Positions 34,031-41,931 of a DNA stretch of 64,000 nucleotides are shown in pieces. The stretch's first letter is position 1; the number at the start of each line of letters is the position of its first letter. The position numbers were made by a program, and so were the translations under genes. This DNA is from an uncultured Desulfomonile sp. Lineage in GTDB: Bacteria > Desulfobacterota > Desulfomonilia > Desulfomonilales > Desulfomonilaceae. The notes beneath the pieces are model-generated. The model saw nothing but the letters and a program-made list of their open reading frames with translations, was not told where the DNA came from and did not search any database. The stretch is from the NCBI GenBank assembly GCA_903952205.1, contig CAJBEZ010000037.1, positions 124,001 to 188,000 of the forward strand, written 5' to 3'.

Positions 34031-35568
34031 GAGTTCCTCTTCGAAAACACCTGGGATCCCACTAAACTAGTCAAAGTGAATACTATCAACAGACCAGAAA
34101 TTGTCCAGGCAAAGACGTCACCATTTCGAGTATAAAACGATCCCGCGTCCGGATTGGCGGGTATATTGTAAACCAGTTCACCCTGAACCATTAAAGGAAG
34201 CCAGGCCACTAAACGTCCTCCCGGGTCAAAGACCGCGCTTATACCTGTATTTGCCGCCCTGAACAGCCACACCCTGTTTTCAACCGCTCTGAACCCAGCC
34301 ATCGCAAGATGCTGGTATGGCGCCGCGCTATCCCCAAACCACCCATCATTGGTGATGTTGATCAGAACTTTGGCGCCGGAACTCACCGCTGACCTGGATA
34401 GGTCTGGGAATATGGCTTCATAACATATTAGAACGCTGAAAGGTGGAAATCCGCTTACATTCATCACGGTCATAACGCTTCCAGCAAAATAATCCTCTTC
34501 CCTCGCAGCTATTCCAGGCCCTAAAGGAAGTATCCACGACAACGGCATATACTCACCAAATGGAACGAGGTGAATTTTGTCATAACGGTGGGTCAATTCC
34601 CCGTTTTCTACCACGAACGCGCTGTTGAAAAACTGGATCTTATCTCCGATCCGCTTCTCGAAGGGGGCCCCTATGAGCATGGGAACATCAAGTTTCGCTG
34701 ATATGTTCGTGGCATACTTCCAGGTTATGTCTGTTCCTCCTATGACTACCGGTACGCTGGTTTCCGGCCAGATCATGAAAGTCGCCCCTTTTTTAATAGC
34801 CTTCTCGGCCAGGCTCTCGTAAGTCGAGAATGATTGAGCTCTCGACGCCGGGTCCCACTTAATGTCCTGAGGAATATTTCCCTGTAGTATGCCTCCCGCA
34901 ACGGTCGATGCGCCGACATGGTCTTTCGGGAACTGATCCAGCCTGAGTGTTCCGTAAGCGAGCGCTACCCCCAGAATCACAATCCCAATCGACAGTCTGG
35001 CAACGGATCCCCAGGTTCTGTCATGTAAAATCCTCATTAGCGCCAAAGCCGAGACATTCATCATAATTACAAGAAATGACAGACCGTATACACCCGAGAA
35101 ATCGGAAATCTGGATAAGCGTCGGCCAATGCGCCTGGGAATATCCAACGCAATCCCAGGGAAAACCCGTAAAGACATAGGTCCTGACAAATTCAAGAGTG
35201 GTCCATACCGTAGGAGCCGCAACAAGAACATCAACACCCCTGTTAAAAAGAAATGCGCAAAAAAGTGAGAATAAGGCGGGTATTAAAGCCAGGGCGCATA
35301 CCATCGACACGAAAATAATCGTGGCGTCAAAGGCCCCAAACTTAGCGTGGATAACCATGGTTTGGATAATCCATCTAAGGTCTATCAGGAAGAAGGCCAG
35401 GCCAAAAAAGAAGCCACAGGCTGAGGCCCTGGCCAATTTCTTCTCTCTCTCAAGGGCCAGCAACAAGGGAACGAATGCCAACCATGCAATAAACCCCAAG
35501 TTCCAGGGGGCAAAAGCCAAGGATAACAGCGCCCCACCAGTGAGAGACAAAATCAGAGAAACTGGCAT
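34027..35568 (-). CDS. lnt: Apolipoprotein N-acyltransferase
   Basis: 513 residues. The N-terminal half has about six membrane spans (GALLSLAFAPWNLGFIAWLA and following). The C-terminal periplasmic nitrilase domain carries the triad: Glu in FMIWPETSVP, Lys in RYDKIHLVPFGEYMP and Cys in VLICYEAIFPD; NITNDGWFGDSAAPYQHLAM is also typical. It adds the third acyl chain to lipoproteins, the last maturation step in diderms. The gene starts two bases after corC ends, an arrangement conserved in Proteobacteria, and ends in a four-base overlap with the permease gene. Confidence 0.94.
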   Translation of the reverse strand: MPVSLILSLTGGALLSLAFAPWNLGFIAWLAFVPLLLALEREKKLARASACGFFFGLAFFLIDLRWIIQTMVIHAKFGAFDATIIFVSMVCALALIPALFSLFCAFLFNRGVDVLVAAPTVWTTLEFVRTYVFTGFPWDCVGYSQAHWPTLIQISDFSGVYGLSFLVIMMNVSALALMRILHDRTWGSVARLSIGIVILGVALAYGTLRLDQFPKDHVGASTVAGGILQGNIPQDIKWDPASRAQSFSTYESLAEKAIKKGATFMIWPETSVPVVIGGTDITWKYATNISAKLDVPMLIGAPFEKRIGDKIQFFNSAFVVENGELTHRYDKIHLVPFGEYMPLSWILPLGPGIAAREEDYFAGSVMTVMNVSGFPPFSVLICYEAIFPDLSRSAVSSGAKVLINITNDGWFGDSAAPYQHLAMAGFRAVENRVWLFRAANTGISAVFDPGGRLVAWLPLMVQGELVYNIPANPDAGSFYTRNGDVFAWTISGLLIVFTLTSLVGSQVFSKRNS

Positions 35569-35570
35569 GA

Positions 35571-36431
35571 TCAGGATTCGGTCGACGCCAAACCGTCAAC
35601 TTGTTGACCGGACTTTTCAGGAGTTACCAGCACCCGGGTTATCCTCTTGGGGTCACTTACCTGAATTTTCATGCTAAGTCCCTCAAAAGTTATTTCTTCA
35701 CCTTTTTTTGGGACCTTTCCCAGCAGGTGTATGATGAATCCAGCTAAGCTATCATAGCCCTCACGCGGGACCCGGACTTTAAACACCTCTTCAAAGTCAT
35801 CCAGGTTGGCCCATCCACTGACCATGTAGGAGCCACCTTCCTGAAGAACAAAGTCGTCTTCTTCGGCGTCGTGTTCATCGCGAATTTCACCGATGATTTC
35901 TTCAACGATGTCTTCAATGGTCACCAGTCCTGATGTTCCACCATATTCGTCAACAATCACGGCAAGATGAGATTTTTTGCCTCTCAAATCGTCAAGAAGA
36001 TCCTTGATTCTCTTGGTTTCCGGAACAAAGAAAGGATCGCGTATTATTCGGGAAAGGTTAAAATCTTCAGAAGTGTTTAACCAATATGGCAGGAGGTCCT
36101 TGGAGTTCAATATACCTACTATTTGGTCTACATTTTCTTTGTATACAGGAATTCTGGAATGCCCGGATTCAATAATAGTATTTAGAACAAATTCCAGGTT
36201 TGAGTCCAATGGAACAGCGACTACATAGGTGCGAGGGATCATGATTTCACGCGCTACGGTCTGATTAAGGTCAAAAATACCCTCAATCATCTCCCCCTGT
36301 TCTACATCTATTAGACCGCGTTCTTCACTTTCATCGATGACTTGCTGAATTTCTTTGGGGATCTTATTTATCCCTATTTTGTTTTTCAGCCAACGGACCA
36401 AACCTGGTGGTTGGGACTGCGATTCGTCCAA
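35571..36431 (-). CDS. corC: CorC/HlyC-type CBS-domain protein
   Basis: 286 residues, cytoplasmic; the DUF21 membrane domain of larger relatives is absent. Layout: an N-terminal helical segment with GEMIEGIFDLNQTVAREIMI, two CBS motifs (about 70-195, with SRIPVYKENVDQIVGILNSK and HLAVIVDEYGGTSGLVTIED), then a CorC_HlyC domain (YMVSGWANLDDFEEVF, and EGLSMKIQVSDPKRI). In E. coli the equivalent sits between ybeY and lnt and is linked to divalent-cation efflux. Here it heads the corC-lnt-permease-rsmI operon. Confidence 0.88.
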   Translation of the reverse strand: MDESQSQPPGLVRWLKNKIGINKIPKEIQQVIDESEERGLIDVEQGEMIEGIFDLNQTVAREIMIPRTYVVAVPLDSNLEFVLNTIIESGHSRIPVYKENVDQIVGILNSKDLLPYWLNTSEDFNLSRIIRDPFFVPETKRIKDLLDDLRGKKSHLAVIVDEYGGTSGLVTIEDIVEEIIGEIRDEHDAEEDDFVLQEGGSYMVSGWANLDDFEEVFKVRVPREGYDSLAGFIIHLLGKVPKKGEEITFEGLSMKIQVSDPKRITRVLVTPEKSGQQVDGLASTES

Positions 36432-36519
36432 TTAGATTAACACTCACTTTCAGACAAAATTTTGTGTCGACAACATTGCCGAATAACCCCTGAGTAAAAC
36501 AAATTTGGGACTGAATCAA

Positions 36520-36548
36520 GTCTTAACAACGCGACTACGAAGTGTCAA
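36520..36548 (-). promoter_or_regulatory. Candidate promoter of the corC operon
   Basis: Minus strand: TTGACA (36548-36543), a 17-bp spacer and TAAGAC (36525-36520). The -35 is perfect and the -10 weak. It lies about 90 bp before corC and after the upstream gene, so it is well placed. Confidence 0.4.
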
Positions 36549-36611
36549 GCAAACATTAATCAAGTTATAGCAAGTCGTCCCACCACAACGACTGAAAAGT
36601 TTGAGCTGAAA

Positions 36612-37421
36612 TCAGAATTCAATGTCCTCGGGTGGAGTAGCCAAACCATGTCCGGGTATGAACGGAATCGGAGCTACCGGGAAACCACGAAGCCATCTGA
36701 ATCCACACCTAAGAACACTTCGGACAGGCGCCGCCAGTAGGAACTGTTGGGGATCAGCCGTCTGGACTTCAATTTCGAGATTTGAAGGGATTACATTTAT
36801 ACAATGACCCATGTCAGGGGTGTAGACATAAAAAGCTCTAAGGTCATAAGGGATGAACCCGGGATAATCTTCCGGATTCAACTGCCTATTGGTTTCAATC
36901 TCCGGGTTCAGGAAGCTTCTCCGGACCATAGACCACAAGGACTTCTTGGGATGATTCTCAGCGCAGAATTTAGCTACGGCCCTTTCAAACTCAATTTCCG
37001 TCCAAGACCCTGACCGATCCAGGACCCTTAACAGGGAGGCAAAAAATTTCCTGAAACCATTAGTGGTCCTCAATACCGACAGAGTCGTCCGTTCATCACA
37101 CAGATGAACCTTTAGGTATTCCTGTTTTGACATCTTTTCAAACAATGCCGGCCCATCCGGCGCATGATAGTTCCACCAAATATCGAAGATATCCTTGTCG
37201 TTGTTGTTTAATTTAAGCATTGTCAGCACAAGTAGCACTCTATTGAACTGGACGAGACCTCCGCGCTGCAGAACATCTTTCAGGAACGACACGTCCGTGC
37301 TATCTTCAATAGGGCGTGCAAAAAAACCAATCGACTGGAAGTTATCATTCATGTCCCGGTAAAGGGCTTTTATACCTTGACCCGGAAACAGACGAATGTC
37401 CTCCGAACTGTGAATTTCCAT
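36612..37421 (-). CDS. Conserved-looking protein of unknown function, 269 residues
   Basis: No signal peptide, membrane segment or known motif. The N-terminal two thirds is mixed helical (LVQFNRVLLVLTMLKLNNND, IFDIWWNYHAPDGPALFEKM, FRKFFASLLRVLDRSGSW). The C-terminal third is Pro-rich with beta character (YDLRAFYVYTPDMGHCINVI, GFPVAPIPFIPGHG). Composition and codon use look like the neighbours. It stands alone between the corC operon and the divergent argS operon; an ATG at 37421 is used, with no strong ribosome-binding site. A function cannot be proposed. Confidence 0.6.
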   Translation of the reverse strand: MEIHSSEDIRLFPGQGIKALYRDMNDNFQSIGFFARPIEDSTDVSFLKDVLQRGGLVQFNRVLLVLTMLKLNNNDKDIFDIWWNYHAPDGPALFEKMSKQEYLKVHLCDERTTLSVLRTTNGFRKFFASLLRVLDRSGSWTEIEFERAVAKFCAENHPKKSLWSMVRRSFLNPEIETNRQLNPEDYPGFIPYDLRAFYVYTPDMGHCINVIPSNLEIEVQTADPQQFLLAAPVRSVLRCGFRWLRGFPVAPIPFIPGHGLATPPEDIEF

Positions 37422-37566
37422 GCCATTATCCTCAAAAAGAACGCATAACAGATAAATGGTCAGCGGTCTATCCCCTTATCGACAAACAAATAGCTAAAGC
37501 AGAATCAAAAAGATTGACGCTAATTATATAAAATGATAAAAGAAATCTATGTCAAATGGAGTCTAA

Positions 37567-37749
37567 ATGGACAATCATAAAACTACCTGTGTGACTTGCG
37601 CATGGCGCGCAACGTGCAACAAAAAATTTCAGGTTGATGGAACAACGACGACTAGGTGCCTTGATTATACCAGAGACCTCATGTTGGGCAACCCGGAGAA
37701 AACTGAGGACCACGGGAAGGCGCCGAAGAAAGATATTAGAAATGACTGA
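37567..37749 (+). CDS. Small four-cysteine protein upstream of argS
   Basis: 60 residues; the ATG at 37567 follows TGGAGTCTAA. Three cysteines fall in an N-terminal pattern CVTCAWRATCNKKF (C-x2-C-x6-C), and a fourth follows in RCLDYTRDLML, a plausible zinc or iron-sulfur ligand set. The tail is charged and disordered. It overlaps argS by eight bases, so the two are translationally coupled. I have a sense that similar small proteins occur before argS in other Desulfobacterota, but this is memory rather than a search result. Confidence 0.65.
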   Translation: MDNHKTTCVTCAWRATCNKKFQVDGTTTTRCLDYTRDLMLGNPEKTEDHGKAPKKDIRND

Positions 37750-39424
37750 TCTGGTAAAAGATTCGATTCGACGGATCATATATGAGTCTCTAGTGAAGGT
37801 CTTTCCTGAAAGCTACAGTATAGAGGACAGGTCTTTTGAGAGAGAAATCGAAGTCTCCAGATCAAAAGACCCACGTTTTGGGGATTACGCCACAAACATT
37901 GCGCTGATTCTGTCCAAAATTCACAGTTTGAAACCCAGGGAATTGGCTGAGCGTTTACTCGGCTGTATGCCTCAGGACTCAAACATAGTTCAGGAATTTG
38001 AAATAGCCGGCCCTGGATTCATAAACTTTAAAATGTCCTTCAATTTCTGGATAGAGGCTCTGAATAGTATTCATAGTCGGAAAAAGATGTACGGTAGCTT
38101 TGAACCCATTGGCAAGCCTAGAATCCTGATTGAATTTGTGAGCGCCAACCCGACGGGGCCTTTGCATGTGGGCCATGGTCGTGGCGCTGCGGTTGGTGAT
38201 AGCCTGGCGCGTCTGTTGCGGAATCGAGGCTATACTGTGGAAACTGAATACTATGTCAATGACGCCGGGAACCAGATGAAAATTCTCGGCATGTCACTGC
38301 TCTTGAGATATTGGGAACTCATCGGCAAGTCAATTGATTTTCCGGGCGATCACTATCAGGGCGGTTATATTGTAGATATGGCTCGTGAATTGATAGGTAC
38401 TCCGCTTGGCGAGCAACTCGAAACCCTTCCGCAAAAAGAAGCCTTACCCTTGGCGTCGAATTACGCGTCCAGGAAGATCCTGGAAGGGATTCAGGAAGAT
38501 TTAAGGGTCTTTGGCGTTAGCTTCGACAGATATTTCAGTGAAAAGTGTCTATATGCCGAAGATGCAGTCAAAATAGCCTTAGACGAATTGAGGAGACGTG
38601 GCAAACTCGAGGACCGAGAAGGCGCTATCTGGTTCAAGATGGCAGGAGGAGAGGATGAAAAGGACCGGGTACTGGTGAGGGCGTCCGGAGAGCCGACATA
38701 TTTTGCCGCTGACATTGCCTACCACAAAAACAAGTTTGACAGAGGCTATGAAAACCTGGTCGATATATGGGGATCTGACCATCACGGTTATGTGCCAAGG
38801 GTCAAAGCGGGCATGGAGGCCTTGGGGTACGAGCCTGACCAAATTAGGGTAATGCTGGTACAGTTTGTGAACCTTATCCGGGATGGAAAAAAGATCTCAA
38901 TGTCAACGAGATCAGGGGAATTTGTAACTCTGCGAGACGTGTTGGATGAGGTCGGAACGGACGCCGCCAGGTTCTTCTTTCTCACAAAAAGAAGTGATAG
39001 CCACCTGGATTTTGATCTTGACCTTGCCAAGAGGCAATCACGGGATAACCCAGTTTATTATGTTCAATACGTTCATGCCAGGATCGCCGGTATTTTCAGG
39101 ATTGCAAAAGAGCGAAATGTTGACGTTGACATTTCGGGTCCCGATCTATCGGCCCTCGATCTTCCCGAAGAAAAAGAGATCATGAAGCGCCTCGGAGATT
39201 TCCCTGACATGCTGGCCGAGGCGGCTGACACAATGGAGCCTCACCGCATCACATTTTATCTCCTGGAGCTCTCAGAGCTCTTTCATGCCTATTACCATGA
39301 CAATAAGGTGCTGACGGAGGATGACCGAATCAGAAAAACCCGATTATATCTTGTTGAGGCTGTGCGGCAGGTCATAGAAAATGGACTGACCATTCTAGGA
39401 GTCACAGCGCCGGATAGGATGTGA
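37742..39424 (+). CDS. argS: Arginyl-tRNA synthetase
   Basis: 560 residues from the ATG at 37742; the frame extends upstream but would cover most of the small Cys-protein gene. Class I synthetase: an N-terminal Add-1 domain (about 1-95), the HIGH-like PTGPLHVGHGRGAAVGDSLA, ETEYYVNDAGNQM, the catalytic-core YFAADIAYHKNKFDRG and GSDHHGYVPRVKAGMEALGY. The KMSKS-equivalent reads KKISMSTRSGEFV. The anticodon-binding helical domain is at the C-terminus (about 440-560). It overlaps the SPOR protein gene by four bases. Confidence 0.95.
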   Translation: MTDLVKDSIRRIIYESLVKVFPESYSIEDRSFEREIEVSRSKDPRFGDYATNIALILSKIHSLKPRELAERLLGCMPQDSNIVQEFEIAGPGFINFKMSFNFWIEALNSIHSRKKMYGSFEPIGKPRILIEFVSANPTGPLHVGHGRGAAVGDSLARLLRNRGYTVETEYYVNDAGNQMKILGMSLLLRYWELIGKSIDFPGDHYQGGYIVDMARELIGTPLGEQLETLPQKEALPLASNYASRKILEGIQEDLRVFGVSFDRYFSEKCLYAEDAVKIALDELRRRGKLEDREGAIWFKMAGGEDEKDRVLVRASGEPTYFAADIAYHKNKFDRGYENLVDIWGSDHHGYVPRVKAGMEALGYEPDQIRVMLVQFVNLIRDGKKISMSTRSGEFVTLRDVLDEVGTDAARFFFLTKRSDSHLDFDLDLAKRQSRDNPVYYVQYVHARIAGIFRIAKERNVDVDISGPDLSALDLPEEKEIMKRLGDFPDMLAEAADTMEPHRITFYLLELSELFHAYYHDNKVLTEDDRIRKTRLYLVEAVRQVIENGLTILGVTAPDRM

Positions 39425-40206
39425 GATTCTTAATGCGTGCGCTTCTAAACTTATTGGGAAAGTCTACGGGGCGACGTCCCTCTAGAATGTCGCGCAAGCC
39501 TCTCTCCAAGCCCGAAGGGCCCAAGAGTGGATTTCTCATTCTCGGGATTATTACGACAATATTTGTAATGGCGGCGCTGACAGTCTTCAATATGAGATTA
39601 CTCAGGGAGCAGGCCCCGATGCGTTCTCTTCCGGTCAGGGACGCTCTCCCGGAACAAACACTAACCGTGATTCCTGAGATGGTGAACAGCGATTCCGACC
39701 AGGAAGCAAAGAAACATGCTCCTCCAACAGAAGTAACCTTTTATAAAAAGCTTAAAGCGCAAGAAGATAGGGTGCATCCAGAAAACTCCGGTCAGAGAGT
39801 AAAAACAGCCAATGCCGAAGTGGGCGGATCTCAAAAGGAATCTAACTGCCAGAATCCAAATTCGATAAAGGAAGATACCGGATTTTCAGTTCCAGCCCTG
39901 TCGGGAATACCAAAACCGGCCCTTTCTGAAAGCAACGTTGGTTTGCCTAAGAGTGGCGCTGGACAAAAAGTCTATTCAGTACAGGTGGGTGTTTTCAGTC
40001 ACCCAAGGATTGCTAAAGAGTGGGCTGAAAAATGGAAGTCCAAGGGATATCCTGCAACTCTGAGACCGATAGCGAGACCTAGTTCCGGGGTTCAATACAG
40101 GCTTTTCCTGGGAGAATTCAATTCGGAAAAAAATGCGGATGAGTTTGCCAAGCAATTGAAAGCCAAAGAAGGAGTTACAGGAATGACACTGGTCGTCAAG
40201 GAGTAA
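39421..40206 (+). CDS. SPOR-domain membrane protein
   Basis: 261 residues if the GTG at 39421 is used; the ATG at 39433 is a fair alternative. A basic cytoplasmic N-terminus, one membrane helix (FLILGIITTIFVMAALTVF, about 38-56), a polar low-complexity periplasmic linker, and a C-terminal SPOR domain (about 189-261: YSVQVGVFSHPRIAKEWAEK, YRLFLGEFNSEKNADEFAKQ). SPOR domains bind denuded glycan strands at the division septum, so a FtsN/DedD-like role is likely. It is co-transcribed with argS (four-base overlap) and followed by a strong terminator. Confidence 0.85.
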   Translation: MRFLMRALLNLLGKSTGRRPSRMSRKPLSKPEGPKSGFLILGIITTIFVMAALTVFNMRLLREQAPMRSLPVRDALPEQTLTVIPEMVNSDSDQEAKKHAPPTEVTFYKKLKAQEDRVHPENSGQRVKTANAEVGGSQKESNCQNPNSIKEDTGFSVPALSGIPKPALSESNVGLPKSGAGQKVYSVQVGVFSHPRIAKEWAEKWKSKGYPATLRPIARPSSGVQYRLFLGEFNSEKNADEFAKQLKAKEGVTGMTLVVKE

Positions 40207-40236
40207 AGATTCAATCCACCAATATATCACAATAAA

Positions 40237-40269
40237 AATGTTGGCGAGCCCTAATGGTTCGCCAACATT
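40237..40269. terminator. Bidirectional terminator between SPOR and PspA-like genes
   Basis: 14-bp stem (one G-T pair) closing a CTAAT loop: AATGTTGGCGAGCC pairs with GGTTCGCCAACATT. An A-run before it gives a T-run on the minus strand. It serves both convergent genes. Confidence 0.8.
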
Positions 40270-40292
40270 TCAAGTTAAGAAATCCTCAAAAA

Positions 40293-41078
40293 CTATTTTT
40301 TCTTAAGCTGGGCCAAACGCTCAGACACGGACACCGTGTTCTTGGGTGTCTCACCGGATACTTCCGACAGAGCGGCCTTGATAATTTCATCATGTCCATC
40401 ACGTTCGGTAGAAAGAAGTTTTGCTTTCATGTCAGAACCAGCCGCCTGAGCTCTAGCCTGTTCCGCCTGCCTGTTCATGGCCGCAAGCGCAACCCCCAGG
40501 CTAGAAGTTTCAGTCTTCAAGCCGGCCATTTTTTGTGATTTCTCGGCCCGTTGCTCGGCTCTTTGACGTTCAATCTCAGCTCGCTGCATATCTCTTCGGC
40601 CCTTTTCCAGCATGTCCTTGGCTTTTTTGAGTTTGTCCGCGGTTACCTGAGCCAGTTCCATAAGTTCGTCGTGATAGGCTTTTGCCTCAGAAGCTTCCTG
40701 GTTTTCCCTTTCCACTTCCGGTTTCAAGCCTTCCAATTCTTCCAGAAGTTTGTTGAGGCTGCTGTCAAGTTGATGGGCCTTGGCCTCATCGCCAGAAGTT
40801 TGGGCTTCCTCAAGTCTATTGTTTAAAAGTTCGGCGGCGGACATGAATTTGTTATAATTCTTTTGAGCCGCTTCAGCCTCAGCCTTTTCTCTGTCATACT
40901 CTGCCCTGGCTTTTCCCGCCTCTGTGGTAATTTTGTCCAAATCACGGATCATTTCTTCTATTTCTGCCTGCGAAGCGGTTTCCGGGTCCCATGCCACTAT
41001 TTTCTGTGTGATGCTCTCGCCCACTTTACCCAGCTTCTCGAAGCCAAAACTTCTTAAAAATCCAAACATTCCACCCAT
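40293..41078 (-). CDS. PspA/IM30-like coiled-coil protein
   Basis: 261 residues starting MGGMFGFLRSFGFEKLG after AGGAGGAACATTT. About residues 35-225 form a long charged helix with heptad character (ARAEYDREKAEAEAAQKNYN, LEKGRRDMQRAEIERQRAEQ); the tail is short and basic. Size and layout fit the PspA/IM30 (ESCRT-III-like) group, in particular the YjfJ branch, because the next gene upstream encodes a YjfK-type (DUF2491) protein. PspA-type proteins bind and repair inner membranes under stress. The assignment rests mainly on context and coiled-coil pattern. Confidence 0.65.
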   Translation of the reverse strand: MGGMFGFLRSFGFEKLGKVGESITQKIVAWDPETASQAEIEEMIRDLDKITTEAGKARAEYDREKAEAEAAQKNYNKFMSAAELLNNRLEEAQTSGDEAKAHQLDSSLNKLLEELEGLKPEVERENQEASEAKAYHDELMELAQVTADKLKKAKDMLEKGRRDMQRAEIERQRAEQRAEKSQKMAGLKTETSSLGVALAAMNRQAEQARAQAAGSDMKAKLLSTERDGHDEIIKAALSEVSGETPKNTVSVSERLAQLKKK

Positions 41079-41105
41079 AAATGTTCCTCCTGAACTATTT
41101 TTCGA

Positions 41106-41867
41106 TCAAATGACTTTTATTGATGGCGAGGCCAATTCCAGGCCTACCATTATCTGCACCGACGCCCCGTCCGATTCATCGACCGCCGAGATCATAAGAT
41201 ATTCGTCGACGCTTTCGTTCACATGGCGACCGTATAACATGGTTTCATAAGTTACCGTTTCTGTTTTCTCACCAAATGGGTCAAGATAAATTGTCTCCAC
41301 AAAACGCACAGGCGGTATCCTGTCTATCGTCGAGCCATCCGTATTACTTTCGACAATTCGAGTGGCTTCAGGGTTCTCCCAAACTCTAAAAAAACGAACC
41401 GAGGATTTTGTGTCAAACATGCTCAGCCCTATATACCCATCCTGTTCAGCCAGCCAAAAACCCCAATCATCAGGATATATCTCATCGTAAGGCATGAAAA
41501 GCTTGCATTCCTCAATTATTTTCTTGCTGTCGGCTACAATCTGGAGCAAGTACGGACCCTCTGACGTATCCAGATAAAAACGGTGAAGCATCGAGTCTCC
41601 CACCGGGAATTTTCCATAGGAAACCACCGAGCATGAAGACCCAGGATATTTGATTAGAAGGTCAGCGCCGGCAAGAATAAAATCAACCTCCGGAAATTCT
41701 ATAAGGCAATTGAATCTCAGACCGAGAGGCAAGTCTTTGTCAATTTTGTCTGAAAAGTTTTTCCCTGATGATTGTCTGAAGTCATCAACTTTCTTTTGCC
41801 CAATTTTTTTGAAAAGATTCCAAGTAGATGCCATTTTTGATAGTGGTACTCGCTCTTTCGAGACCAT
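41106..41867 (-). CDS. DUF2491 (YjfK-type) protein
   Basis: Up to 253 residues; a start at 41834 (MASTWNLFKK) is possible because the GGAGGA before 41867 is too close to the ATG. The domain has LGLRFNCLIEFPEVDFILAG, LLQIVADSKKIIEECKLFMP, DDWGFWLAEQDGYIGLSMFD and RIPPVRFVETIYLDPFGEKT, which I recognise as the YjfK/DUF2491 pattern. The function is unknown. In E. coli yjfK lies next to the pspA-like yjfJ; here the pair is kept, 27 bp apart and in the order DUF2491 then PspA-like. Confidence 0.7.
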   Translation of the reverse strand: MVSKERVPLSKMASTWNLFKKIGQKKVDDFRQSSGKNFSDKIDKDLPLGLRFNCLIEFPEVDFILAGADLLIKYPGSSCSVVSYGKFPVGDSMLHRFYLDTSEGPYLLQIVADSKKIIEECKLFMPYDEIYPDDWGFWLAEQDGYIGLSMFDTKSSVRFFRVWENPEATRIVESNTDGSTIDRIPPVRFVETIYLDPFGEKTETVTYETMLYGRHVNESVDEYLMISAVDESDGASVQIMVGLELASPSIKVI

Positions 41868-41931
41868 TCCTCCATATATATTTGAGATACCGTTCCTGTG
41901 AAAACAAGAAGATTAAAACTGTAAAATCAAT

